Origin: Tetracladium setigerum
Taxonomy: Eukaryota; Ascomycota; Leotiomycetes; Helotiales
DNA: 64,000 nt
Direction of reading: 5' to 3'
Assembly (NCBI GenBank): GCA_031472005.1
Contig: PZJY01000005.1
Coordinates: forward strand, 992,001 to 1,056,000
A program made the translations under genes and the position numbers. Below, piece by piece: positions 14,140-24,852 of the stretch. Positions within the stretch are counted from its first letter, which is position 1. Every line of letters starts with the position of its first letter. The notes under the pieces were generated by a model. That model searched no databases. It was not told the origin of the DNA and saw nothing but the letters and a program-made list of their open reading frames with translations.

Positions 14140-17116
14140 ATGTCGGAACAAGACAAGGAGCCCAAAAAAGAGGCGGAACTTCCTGAGGGAAAGAAGGATG
14201 CTGTGGAAGATGGATCAGACCGAGAGGTACTTAAATACCCCTTCTCCTTATCCCGTGTCTGTTTGCATACATCATATGGGTCTCTATTACACCAGCAGGC
14301 AATTGAGGGACCTTGCTAACGGTAATCGCTCTCGTAGGACACATTCGAAGATGCAAATGACACAGCAGCGCAGGCAGAAGCCCCTCACCCATCGACCGAA
14401 AGATCAAGGTCCCTAACACAACGCCGACCATCTTCAACCAAAAGCATATCACGAGAGATCTCTCCGACAGAGGCTCCTCCCGTCCCAGCAGTTCCAGAAA
14501 GGAAGCCAGAGGTTGACACGGTGGCACAGAGTGATACCAAAGCAGACGAGGACGGCGGACAATCGAAGTCTCCCTTACTTACATCCCATCGTCTTTCAAC
14601 AACATCTCTAGATAATATTAGCTTGGATGAAGATAGTCCAGCAAAATCGGCAAAACCTTCTGACACGAAAACACAGGAAGGCAATGGCAGCCAGGAGCTT
14701 CCACCGGTTGATCTACACTCTACAGAGACCAAACCTCCTCTGCCACCAAAGGCAAAGTCCTCATTCCAAGGCCTCTCGGGGTACTTCCCTCGGTGCCTTG
14801 GTCGCCTCCCCCGCAACCTCATCCAGCCCAAACTCTTCCTACTAACCCGGCGCCTCCCCCACGAAAATTAACAAGCCCTTTTGCATGGCTATCGAGAAAT
14901 ACATCAACTCAACCCAAGGAAGTTTCGCCTCCACAGCAATCACCACAAGCGACCGAACGCCGAAATACCACATCCTCAATAAATACGCTGTCAAGCAATC
15001 CGGAAATGATGTTGAGTAAACTGGAGGAAGGTCAGGATTCTGAATTACCGAACGGAAACAAACGACCAATGAGGAACAGTTTGAGGGATAGGTTCAAACT
15101 TCTACGTATGCGTGAGGAAGCAGGAATCACCACGCTGGGGATGATGACAAGGGTGGCAGCGCACTGGCAGGCCTAGTTGGAAGAAGTGCAACCCTTGGCT
15201 TTGGAATTGCAAGTCCAACAAGCACTTTGGAGGACAAAGAGCTATCCTTGCAAGCACAAACACCAGTATCGCCAGGTCCCACGAGCCCGAATCCGTTGAC
15301 AGTAAATACCGCCTTGGCTCCTGGAACGGTTTCTGGTGTATCTGCAGGACCATCAGCAATGGTAGATCCAACGGCTCCAGTGGACTGGGATCTGTGGCAA
15401 TCTGTTGTATACGAGGGGCCGACGGCTGTTGCGAAGACAAGTGCGGAGGAACTGAACCGTGCAATTGCAACAGGAATTCCGAATGCCATTCGAGGTGTGG
15501 TGTGGCAAGTTCTCGCTCAGAGCAAGAATGAGGCATACGAGAGCATGTACCGAGACTTGCTTTCAAGGGGCACAGTTAAGGACAAGGACCGAATGAGCGC
15601 CTCCAGTGCTACTGCAGCTTCAACGAATGGAAGAGAGAGGGAAGAAGTAACATCGTCAGCATCTTCGGTGCATTCCGATCATTCTTCACCGGCCACAACA
15701 ATTACCAATGGTCTGAGATCCCCCTCTCCTCCAAAAGATCCAGACGCAATTGCCAAGGCGCAGGCTTCCTTGCTGGCAGAGAAGAAGCGAAAGGCAAAGG
15801 AGGATGCAGATTCGTTGAAGAAGCTCGAGAAGGCAATTAGGCGAGATTTGGGAGCTCGGACAAGCTATTCCAAGTTTGCCGCGAGTGCAGGCCTGCAAGA
15901 AGGCCTATTCGGGGTTTGCAAAGCCTACGCGCTCTTTGACGAGGGTGTTGGGTATGCACAAGGCATGAACTTCCTGATTATGCCTTTGTTGTTTAATGTA
16001 AGATTATTCCTTCCCTTTCCAACAAACCATTCCTGACGTGCTTTAGATGCCTGAAGAAGAAGCATTCTCTCTACTTGTCCGCTTGATGAATCAGTATCAT
16101 TTGCGCGAACTATTCATTCAAGATATGCCTGGGTTGCATCTTCATCTATACCAATTCGAGCGTCTACTTGAAGATTTTGAGCCTGCTTTGTACTGCCATC
16201 TCCATCGTCGCCAAGTCACACCACATTTATACGCAACACAATGGTTCCTCACTTTGTTCGCCTACCGATTTCCTTTACAGCTTGTTCTTCGAATTTACGA
16301 TCTTATCTTGAGCGAAGGACTCTCGGCAATCCTGAAATTCGGAATTGTTTTGATGCAGAAGAACGCTGCCACTCTGCTCAAGATGAACGATATGTCGGCT
16401 TTGACAAATTTCTTGAAGGATCGGTTGTTTGACGTTTACATAGATCAAGCACCCTCAGCTGGATCAATCCTCGAGTCTGGATTCTTTGGCAATGCCGGTG
16501 CAAGCATCGACAAGGAAATATACCGAGCGGATCAACTAGTTCAGGATGCCTGTGCCATTAAGATCACTCCCGAACTACTAAAATCCTACACCGTAGAATG
16601 GGAGGAAAAGACTCGAACAGAAAAGGAGCGCGAAGCCGAGCTCGAGGGTTTGAAGTCAACCAACAATTCCCTTTCCTTCAAAGTACGCCGGCTAGAAGAA
16701 CGAGTCCAAGAACATGACACAGAACACGCCGCATTAGCCACCGAACTGGTTCGCACTAAGGTCGAGAACGAAGAGCTGAATGACCAAAACGAGTCTCTGA
16801 AGGGACAAGTTCAAGAACTCCGAATTGTGATTGAGAAGCAGCCTGAAGAGGTTGAGGCTAGATTGAAGAGTGAAATGGACAGACTCATGAAGACGAATCA
16901 AGAAGTTCACGAGGAGAATGCAAAGTTGGAGGAGGAGATGGCGGAAATGGAGCAGACCCTGGTGGAGACGAAGATGAAATACGCCGAGGTACGTTATTTT
17001 GTGGCCTTTCTCTCCACTTTGCTATTACAGAAGGCTAATTTCAGAAACAGGTCAACTCCGAATATGAATCCATCAGCAGGAAATGGACCGATCTCCGCAA
17101 AGCCCTCGGGGATTAA
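14140..17116 (+). CDS. TBC-domain Rab GTPase-activating protein (Gyp5-like) with C-terminal coiled coil
   Basis: RabGAP that stimulates GTP hydrolysis by Ypt/Rab proteins in vesicle traffic. Exon 1 is 14140-14226 (start MSEQDKEPKK). Exon 2 starts at 14338. The TBC part ends its exon at 15997, and further exons are 16047-16988 and 17045-17116, ending KWTDLRKALGD. TBC hallmarks are visible: the IRRDLGART arginine-finger motif, the YAQGMNFL glutamine-finger motif, then PEEEAFSLLVRLM and ATQWFLTLFAYRFPL. Downstream is a long Glu/Lys-rich coiled coil. The N-terminal third is Ser/Pro-rich and disordered. Two frame changes occur in it. At GGGG 14778-14781 the frame changes, explained either by an intron 14781-14875 (with a perfect TACTAAC) or by one missing G. 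At GGGG 15137-15140 the reading changes from REEAGITTLG to DDDKGGSALAGLVGRS, best explained by one missing G. About 890-920 residues if repaired. Confidence 0.88.
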
Positions 17117-18072
17117 GCACGTCCGCCCCTCGACCAAGCGCCAACGCTTTTCGTTTCGAATGTACATATTCCCCTCCCTCAAAAACCTTTATGAATTAAG
17201 CCGTCAAGCACGCCATCAACGCAGTATATTCTATTATGATTTTTTGTGTGTCTCCTTTCTGGACGAGAGTGTAAAACAGAACGACATTAGGAAGACCTGG
17301 AAGTTCTTTTCTTTTCTTTTACCTTTTTTTGTCCGGTGGCGATGAAGATGGGCGTAAGTAGCACAACTGAAACGAATGGAATGCTGGATGCAAAAGAAAA
17401 CGGGGAGAGAATCAATTGTATATATTCTTTTCTTCCATACCCTGGGGTGCGCGCGATTGCGATGCGAAGGTGGAAAGGAATTAGTGCTTTTGTTTTTTGC
17501 TTTTTTTAATCATCAATAAATGATGAGTGGTGTGTTGTGTGTGTGATGATGAATTGGGGAAGTGGAAAGAAAGCCAGTTTGGTATGAATGAATTGGGGGA
17601 ATGAATAGGGGAAAGAGGGAAAGAAGAAGAGAAAAAGCCAGAATGACCAGGAAGGAAGGAATTGTAATGATATGAAGATATTATGAATGAGCTTTTTTCG
17701 CAACCTTCTCTTTTTTGCTTGCTTTGGCTTGTTTGCTTGCAATTTATTTCATGCATGTCTTTTTTCTGAACCTTTAATTATTTCCTTGCTGGCTGAGCTT
17801 GAAAGCTTTGTATAGTGTAGGGTATCTAGGTAATGGTGATGAGGTGATGAATGGTAATGTTAAGGTAATCTTAGGTATGGTTGTTGGAGGGAATGAAGGA
17901 GAGAGGATGGGAGCAATGGGGGAAGGGAGGGTGGTGGAGGGAGGGAGGGATGGAGGAGAGAGAAATATAAAATATGAAAATTATCTTCAAAAACTTAAGA
18001 AGTTGAGACAATGAGATTGCAACTGGGATGTCTTTGTCTTTTTTGGTATGGTGCTGTACCGTCAGTGTCAGT

Positions 18073-18081
<9 letters not shown>

Positions 18082-18109
<28 letters not shown>
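18082..18109. repeat. CT dinucleotide microsatellite
   Basis: Uninterrupted CT repeat within a longer pyrimidine tract, seen directly. Confidence 0.9.
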
Positions 18110-18115
<6 letters not shown>

Positions 18116-18789
18116 GAGGTCAACTTTTCCTTTCCAATTACCACTGGTTCTTGTATCAGAATCTAATTCATCCCGAGATGTGTTTTATTTCATATCATTG
18201 GATATTATTTCGTGAGAGCTTTTTTCAGATCATCCATTTCTTTTTTGTTCTGCTCTGCTCTGGCCTGAGTTGTTTTGCTGAGGGGCCAGTGAGCAATTTT
18301 ATGCTATCTTCTTAATGTGGATACTCCCAGGTTGTTGTTCATTCTTGTCTTGCGTCTAATTAGTTTTACATATAGTTCAAACTGTCTTTGCTCTTTTGTT
18401 CTGTTGGCTTGGAATAGATTTGAGGTTCTGTCTCGTTTGTAAATCTGTTTTGGAGGTTTGTTTTATTTTGTTTTGAGTGATTGGAGTTTGTATTGAGGAT
18501 TATTTTTTTAATATAATTAAAATGCTTAGAAGAAGTAGAAAGTGTCAATGTTTTGAACATGAAATCGAGAGAGTTAAGAGAGTATTTAGCTGGGTGCAGG
18601 CTTGATGCGTATAGTTAGTAGCTTCCACTCTCACGCCACTTGTTGGGATATTAGGGAGTTGCACTTTTTATCATTGTGATAGAAGCTACTGCTAACGAGA
18701 GATGAGTCGTAGGCGTAGTTATAGCCCGCGGGAGTAGAACAGAATTGCTGCTAGGAAGAGACTGGAAATGATGGAAAGAGAGAAGTAGT

Positions 18790-18797
18790 CCCCCCCC
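18790..18797. repeat. C8 homopolymer
   Basis: Eight consecutive C in non-coding DNA. It matters for the G-run frame breaks described in the findings, because it shows that long C/G runs are not all collapsed in this sequence. Confidence 0.9.
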
Positions 18798-18900
18798 ACA
18801 CATGTGGCCCGGCCTCTGTGAAGATACAAATCAAAAATTCCTCGAAATGCGCTCTCGATCGCACAAACGCTTGAAATTTTTCGTTTCAAAAATTAATCGG

Positions 18901-19813
18901 TTATTTTGAACCGATGAAGTTGGTACTGGCTGACCACGCCCGCGGTCGTCGGCCAGGAGACTTAGTTGAAAAACAAGGTAGGGACCTTTGAATCCTTGTG
19001 TTCTTTTCCCCATTGATTGATCCACTGTTGACGTATCCGTTCTTCGACTGCAGGTATACCCCGGAGAAGTCCTCATACCCGAAAAGCTCCCAGTGGATCG
19101 TCAATGATTGCAGACCGTTGACATATTCACCAATATCTTTGACGACTGTAGTGACAACTGTTGTACCAGTCCAGGTGATGCACAGCATCCGGCTAGATAT
19201 CATGACATGCTTTAATTCCACATATTTCAGCAATCTGAATTTGATTTCAATCAGGGTTTCCATGGAGGGAAAAGAAGCAATTAAACTGGAATGTATCCAA
19301 ATCAAAGTTGACGTACAAAGGGCCACCCTTGTGCCAAGTTTGATAGAATCGGAGGGCATACTGTCGTGACTCTGAGCAAGCATATAGTAGGGCTGGAACT
19401 CTTGCCGGCGTATGGTTTCCAACTGCGGTAAAGAGATCTTTTACCTTAGCGCCTTTTTTGCAGAAAGCAACGACTCAAGGACCGGTTTCGTCATGAGCAA
19501 AGCTCCAAGCCATGGCTCGTAGTTCTGCGAAATCACGCTGTTAGCAATGTTCTCGCTTTTTCGATGACTTTCTCGATGATTCCTTTGCATTTTAAAACTC
19601 GTATGCTGCTTTGTTGGATGCATGGAGACAATGATTTGAGCTAGCGCGGGATAACTCACCAAGTGGAAGTTCTTCAAAGAAGGTGAAATTTGTGGCAGAA
19701 AGCGCCGTGTTGAGTGGTGTCGACATCTCGTCCTGGGTCGAAGATTGGTGAGAATCTGTTCGGTCTGCAAGAGTGTTTGGTGGGACAGTTCGATGAGGAG
19801 GAGCTGAAGACAT
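18901..19813 (-). pseudogene. Decayed 2EXR-family gene
   Basis: Exon 1 is 19813-19660 (MSSAPPHRTVPPNTLADRTD to FTFFEELPL) and joins across a 135-nt intron (acceptor at 19525-19526, branch GCTAAC) to ELRAMAWSFAHDETGP. That restores the first 2EXR motif, LPxELRxxxW. The frame then meets TGA where family members usually have Arg (GPRVV), which fits a CGA to TGA change. Past the stop the same frame reads VPALLYACSESRQYALRFY and PLYVNFDLDTFQF, which are the second ExR motif and the YFDFxxDTL motif. It then hits another stop. Similarity appears to continue in a different frame (IEIKFRLLKYVELKHVMI) to 18901. An alternative intron with a poor GTCCTT donor could skip the first stop but not the later frame change. 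2EXR proteins have no established biochemical role. Confidence 0.72.
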
Positions 19814-21258
19814 CTTCAGATGCGTTGAGGTTTTTCAGGGAGGTTTCTGTTGATGTTGATTTAGTGAGGGGTTTAATGTTGTCTTGATCAGAAAGGCGCA
19901 GGTGGAAAGAAGTTGAGGTTGGAAGGAAGAAGCAGAGAAGGTGCTTCCGAGCTACGAGCGAACACGTGCAGTTCACTTTTTTATTCCGAAGAGAATCTCA
20001 AGGAGTCACACAGGAGACCGTGCGACTTAGCACGTTACAACTCTGGGGAGATATGATGGTAATATCTGAATCATTGAATTGCATCAATTACAGGGGAATC
20101 AATTAAAAATGGAGCGGCAAGTGACCTGCGCTAGCGGAACGGTCTTAGCATGTTCAGTTTTAGATAAGGCATCTGCTGTAAACCAAGAAAAGGTGGTGGA
20201 AACCCTCTCATAAATTATAAAAAAGGTTGAAAATAAATCATTCAAGAAAAGATGCAAAACTCTGGCCCCCCTACCCCAGTGGGGTAGGGAGGGGGAAGAG
20301 AAACCCCTCCGTATATGGGATTTTTTATTTCTCGAATAATGGTGTTAGTCGGTGGCCAGTCGATTTTCTCTCTTTTCCTCCTTTTACCAGCAGGTTGACT
20401 AGAACACTTTACAGGTGCCACCTTCCGCAATTAAACAGAAACTGGCTTATTTTAATTTATGTACGTAGATAGTTTTCGGCTCGGCATTTGTGTTATTCTG
20501 GTAAACAGCGGCAGGTGGGTATGCGGGAAGGGGTAGGTATCACGCCCATTTTCTAGAAATCAAAAGTGAGAAATTGAATGAATGAGTGAATCTATAATAA
20601 GTAATTTCTGTGTGTAATCAAGTTATTCGATCCAAGGTTCTTCATGTAGAGCAGCAGCCGCCCACGTTGTAAATGCTCTCAGTTCACGCTCGAGCCTAAC
20701 AAAGCACTAGAAGATTTTAAAGTTCTCTCGCAGATAATCTAGAGCTCAAGACTTCATATTGCTTGTGTATGGAGTTCTGCGATGGTCTATTTTCTGCGTG
20801 CGATCCGACGCTCACTTGTGAAGTTGTGGGTCCCCAGGCTCGAGGCGATCACTTCCCATATCCAACGGCCGAGGCAGACCAAGAAACTTTTTTAATGCTC
20901 AAGTTTATTCCAAAATACTGTATGGTTGGGGCGAAGATAAACCCGAGTCAGTGTGGAGTTGAGTTCTTGTTTTACGTCGAAGTGGTTGCCGTGATGTTGA
21001 GCAGGTCTTGAGAAATTTCTTCAACACCCAAAAAAGTTTCACAAAAGTTGCACGAAAATCATTGTTTTGTCATATCTCATATTCAATTATGGACATGAAT
21101 TATCTGAGGTTCATTTGACAATTCAGGAATCAAAACCACTGAATGATCCCAACAGTTGTTCCATCCTTCTTGACCATCTTCCCAATACTTAGTAGACTAT
21201 CGCCGAGTCAAAATGATCCCACAACACAAACCACTATAACAAAAGACCAGACTCAAAC
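19814..21258. other. Non-coding region between two 2EXR loci
   Basis: No supported gene. A plus-strand open frame at 20763-21011 (82 codons) has no recognisable motif or splice partner and is left out. The right part is AT-rich and probably includes the 3' end of the intact 2EXR transcript. Confidence 0.55.
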
Positions 21259-22312
21259 TTATCCATATTCAACAGTGACATCTTCGGTTATAACTTCGGT
21301 GCCATCTTCCAACATCCGCTTTCCTTTCTTGTAGTAAACGGTCTGAAGAGTCCAGGTTGTCCAACCAATTGGTGTCTTGCCCCCGAAAGGCTTCATATAA
21401 GTCGCTTGAAGTACCAATTCGGGAGCACCGGTCACCTTTCCAACCCACAACTCATCCCACTTCTTGTAAATCATCATGTGATCGCCGCAGAGCCATTCGA
21501 TCCTAAGGTGTCTGAGCGTGAGCTTGCAAAGACCAGTCAAGGCTTGATAGCGGTCGAGAACGCCGGGATGATTGGCACAGCTATGAAGTTCGATGTAAGC
21601 AGCTTGAGTCTTCATCTCTTGCATGCTCAAGACCATGGCGCCGGGGCAAATATTGTTGACTTCAATGTCAACAGGCTTCATCAACTCCTTCTTCTTCATG
21701 AACCTATCGAATTGCTCGTGGGAGTAGAAGGAGAGAGTGTCGATTTGGACATTGACGAAGACGAGGACTCCTCGTTCAAGCAATCGGTACATCTCCAAGG
21801 CAACTGCTCTGGACTCTCGGCAAGCGTGGAGCATTGCTGGGCCTGGAGGTCCTGCCGCGCAAGATCTGTCTCTCTTCTTGGCGTCACGGTAGTTGGTGGC
21901 TGAGAAGACGTCGATGAAGCGAGTCTCGTGGTCGACGGCGAACCAGATTCTAAGACGAAGCTCACTATGCTTGAATTAGTTCATGTCTTTTCCAAGTGTT
22001 GACTGTGGCGATTGGGAAGATGCTGGGTTGAGTTGGCTGCTACCAGGGACACTAAGACATGTATTGCTACAGAAGCAGCGTGCAGCGAGGGAAGTTCCAA
22101 GCCCTGCCACTTTGATATGCCAAGATATTCACTGAACAAGTAAACAAGATGAAGACTTACGTTGGAAGCTCTGAGAACCGAGGGAACTTGGGGAGCGATA
22201 GAACCAAGGAACGTGCAGCTCGGCGTCTACCTCGCTTGCGAGGAGCACGACGGCGACGACGCGATGGTGCATTACCCTGCCAGGTGAGATCAGGAACCAG
22301 TGGTCGATCCAT
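21259..22312 (-). CDS. 2EXR domain protein with N-terminal Arg-rich segment
   Basis: Two coding exons, 22312-22161 and 21964-21259, joined in phase across an intron with a GTAAGT donor. The N-terminus (MDRPLVPDLTWQGN) is followed by a strongly basic run of arginines (about residues 18-38). Then comes the 2EXR signature: FPRFSELPTELRLRIWFAVD (first ExR) and MLHACRESRAVALEMY (second ExR), about 285 residues in all. A probable further intron lies in the 5' leader (ACGTAAGT donor near 22375, TTAG acceptor near 22324). 2EXR proteins are abundant and variable in fungi with no assigned biochemical function. The basic N-terminus could be a nuclear or nucleic-acid-binding segment, which is inference only. 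The gene is intact, unlike its neighbour at 18.9-19.8 kb. Confidence 0.85.
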
Positions 22313-22878
22313 CGTGACGATTCTAAGATGCAAGATTAGACAAAATCTCGAGTCTGTTGAGAAAGCTAGAACTTACGTCTCGATGTTGGAGCTCGGATCG
22401 TTGTTGTTGTCGATGTTGAGTCGCGTAAAAAGAAAATCTTGGCCGGGCGAACAAGGTAGGGGGCAGCACGCGAGACGGAATTTAAGCTAGCGCTATAACA
22501 TTATTCCGTTTCCGGCTTTTCAGACTCTCGAGCTGTTAGTGACTATGTTTTTAATATTGCAAGGATACGCCAAGTTGGCTTTTTTGTCAAGTGCTGCCTT
22601 GGTGGGCAATTGTTGAGTTGAAGGGTGCACATGATATATCACTATCAGATTGACTTCACCGCCTAGCAGGTTGCGACTTCTTTGAGATATCTTCCATGAT
22701 AACACCCAGTATTGTCTCGTGTGAGAGTCCTGCGAATGAGGTGTATGTTTGGATGCGGCGCTGAACAGTGAGTATGGGTAGCCAAAGTATATCTGGCCAA
22801 TTCTTCAACTACTGATGCAGAACGGACGCTCTTGTGCAAAAGCCTTTCATATCATATCTATAAATAAATTGATATACA

Positions 22879-23256
22879 ATGACCGTTTCCAATTCTATCT
22901 CTCACTCTGTTGTGCTGGTTTCTGCTGCATCCTCTACAAAAAATGGCCATACGTCTATTTTGATTCTGCGTAAATCTCTTGCAAATCTCCCAATGGATGT
23001 TTTTATTGATTTTCGAAGCTTTGTTTCAGGATTCGGAATCGATGTGGAGGAGATTTGGGACTGGCGAGGTTGGTTCTTGTACAATCCCATCGAAGGCATG
23101 GCTGCGAGACCTGAAATTCCCAAATCAGCAAGTTGTAGCGAATTGGATTACTCGAGATGGTTCGATCTTCTGGAGCGAGAGAAAAGCTTCTTAAAGAGGT
23201 TCTGCAGAGAGGTTAGGGAAGAACGTGAAATATTTGAAGGGTTGGATGTTGGATGA
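22879..23256 (+). CDS. Small hypothetical ORF
   Basis: A 125-codon open frame (MTVSNSISHSVVLVSAASST...) with a charged C-terminal half containing YSRWFDLLEREKSFLKRF. No family recognised. A second overlapping frame (22979-23194) also looks protein-like (NWITRDGSIFW), so this may be a gene relic with a shifted frame rather than an intact gene. No convincing promoter or splice site was found. Confidence 0.25.
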   Translation: MTVSNSISHSVVLVSAASSTKNGHTSILILRKSLANLPMDVFIDFRSFVSGFGIDVEEIWDWRGWFLYNPIEGMAARPEIPKSASCSELDYSRWFDLLEREKSFLKRFCREVREEREIFEGLDVG

Positions 23257-23965
23257 AGTAGCGGACTCGTTCTCTATCTTATTTGTGCTTGCTTCCTGCA
23301 AGAGGCGACAATGGCTGGGCTGGATCAAGGTATTGGTACGATGGTATTATCCGTTCTTGAAAAAAAGGGAAATGCCGATTTAAATGAGAGATAGAATTTG
23401 TAGATCAGTGAGAGAGAGGGAGAAGAAAGTGGGCGTAGAGGCAGATCAGCTGCTTTTGGCTTAAGATAATCAATTGCTGATTGTACATTTTGAACGCAGT
23501 TGATGAAGTCACGCATACGTTAGATGACAGTGCACGTATTGTCAGATATTTTCAAGAACAAAGAATGATATATCTAATAAACAGAAACCATATTGTATTG
23601 CTGGTTATTGTAGTAAGACGAATAGTTTATTTACAAAGTCCGGATGCGTCGTCATTAGCCGAGCGAGCGCCAAGATCCAAAATAATGTGGACTTAGCAAA
23701 CAACAAGCGGTCACAACCAAATGGAAAACATAACGCAACAAAATTAAAACTAGTAGTAGAAAGAGCACAATGAATGCGATGTTTTATTTCATGGTATCTT
23801 TATTTCCCTCCTTTCTTTGTCAAGGGCGCACCCCAAGACCAACGTTATTTCCATCCCTAGGTCCTCACTCAAAGAGACTTCCAAGCAATCTGAAAATTAG
23901 CAGGTGCCATTCCCACGTCATCTGTGAAAACATCCACTTCTTCCCCTCTATCTGGTAGTCCTCTA
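23257..23965. other. Non-coding region
   Basis: No supported gene. AT-rich in the middle part. It lies downstream of the minus-strand membrane-anchored protein gene and probably includes its 3' untranslated region. Confidence 0.5.
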
Positions 23966-24541
23966 TCAGAAGTCGTATAATTTCTTTGAAACCCAACAAC
24001 CATGATCCTCCACCCAGAATGAATCCCTTCCCCCGGTACAGACTAGAAAAGTGCACTAGTCAGCCACTACCCAAACCCCCGGAAACCTAGGTACAAGACT
24101 TCTAAAACTCACGTAAATACTATCATCCTGAACCACCTCCGGCGCCGGACAACCAATCCGATATTTTGGTGTAAAGGTAGGTGGATACACAGCCACGTAT
24201 CCAAACCCGCAATCCTTCTGCGTTGCACTCGTAATTGTGACTGGTCTATACTCTGGTATTCCTGAGTGAATGGAGGAGTTAAAAGAGCCGCACTTGTCGT
24301 CCAGTGGGTTATTGATAGCAATCAATCGCATGGTATTGGAGAGGCAACCGATGGTTATGTTGTTGGAGAGGGCAATAAGATGTCCTTTGCCTGTGAATGG
24401 AGCGGTGTCTTCGCTGTTGCGTGGGTGCGTTGGAAAGGGCTGCATTGGGTTGGTGGGGTAGAAGCTGAGGCTGAGGAAGTAGAGGGTGAGCAGCGAAACG
24501 ATGGAGATTAGGGAGAAGGAGAGATATGTGTTGTTAGTCAT
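23966..24541 (-). CDS. Small membrane-anchored extracellular protein, possibly RNase T2-like C-terminal-domain family
   Basis: Start chosen at MTNNTYLSFSLISIVSLL (24541), which puts a hydrophobic segment at residues 5-25 as a signal anchor. The longer open frame upstream lacks sense. Exon 1 is 24541-24113; donor TAC|GTGAGT; exon 2 is 24055-23966 (acceptor CTAG), ending VSKKLYDF. The extracellular part reads GKGHLIALSNNITIGCLS, then DDKCGSF and KDCGFGY, then IGCPAPE. This pattern of spaced cysteines (GCL, CGSF, CGF, GCP) resembles the domain appended to fungal RNase T2 enzymes. RNase catalytic histidine motifs are absent, so it would not be a nuclease. The assignment is by eye and tentative; the second exon is less sure than the first. 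Confidence 0.6.
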
Positions 24542-24852
24542 GATAGCAGATTCTTGTGAGCGATGGTTATTTGTGAATGAAGTTGTGGTTGTGGAATGGA
24601 GGAAGCTGGAAGGCAGCACCTTTCTTTGGAAGGAAGCTTGGCACACCCCCTCAACCTTCCTGAAGGAATGCGAGTGCACGTGATAGCAAATGAAATCGAA
24701 AAAACAAACAACACACTACAGTTCTATAAAAACTTTCATACCGAGTCAGTACTGAGCAGTCTGACTTCAATCTTGCCGGCTTCATTTGAGAGCAACCTTT
24801 ATGTTTCTATATATATACAATACAGGACAGTACAGGTGCGTATTGAATGCAA

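Larger units (their letters stand above)
17117..18900. other. Non-coding region, low-complexity
   Basis: Downstream of the TBC gene and of the (decayed) convergent 2EXR gene. The sequence is T-rich and G/A-rich with a CT microsatellite and a C8 homopolymer. Open frames here are compositionally simple and I support no gene. It presumably holds both 3' untranslated regions. Confidence 0.6.

Noticed and set aside
14385..14831. 148-codon minus-strand frame
   Set aside because: Antisense to the N-terminal exon of the TBC protein.
17481..17756. Minus-strand frames rich in Ser, Phe and His
   Set aside because: Low-complexity purine/pyrimidine DNA downstream of the TBC gene.
20763..21011. 82-codon plus-strand frame
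   Set aside because: No motif, no splice partner and length expected by chance.
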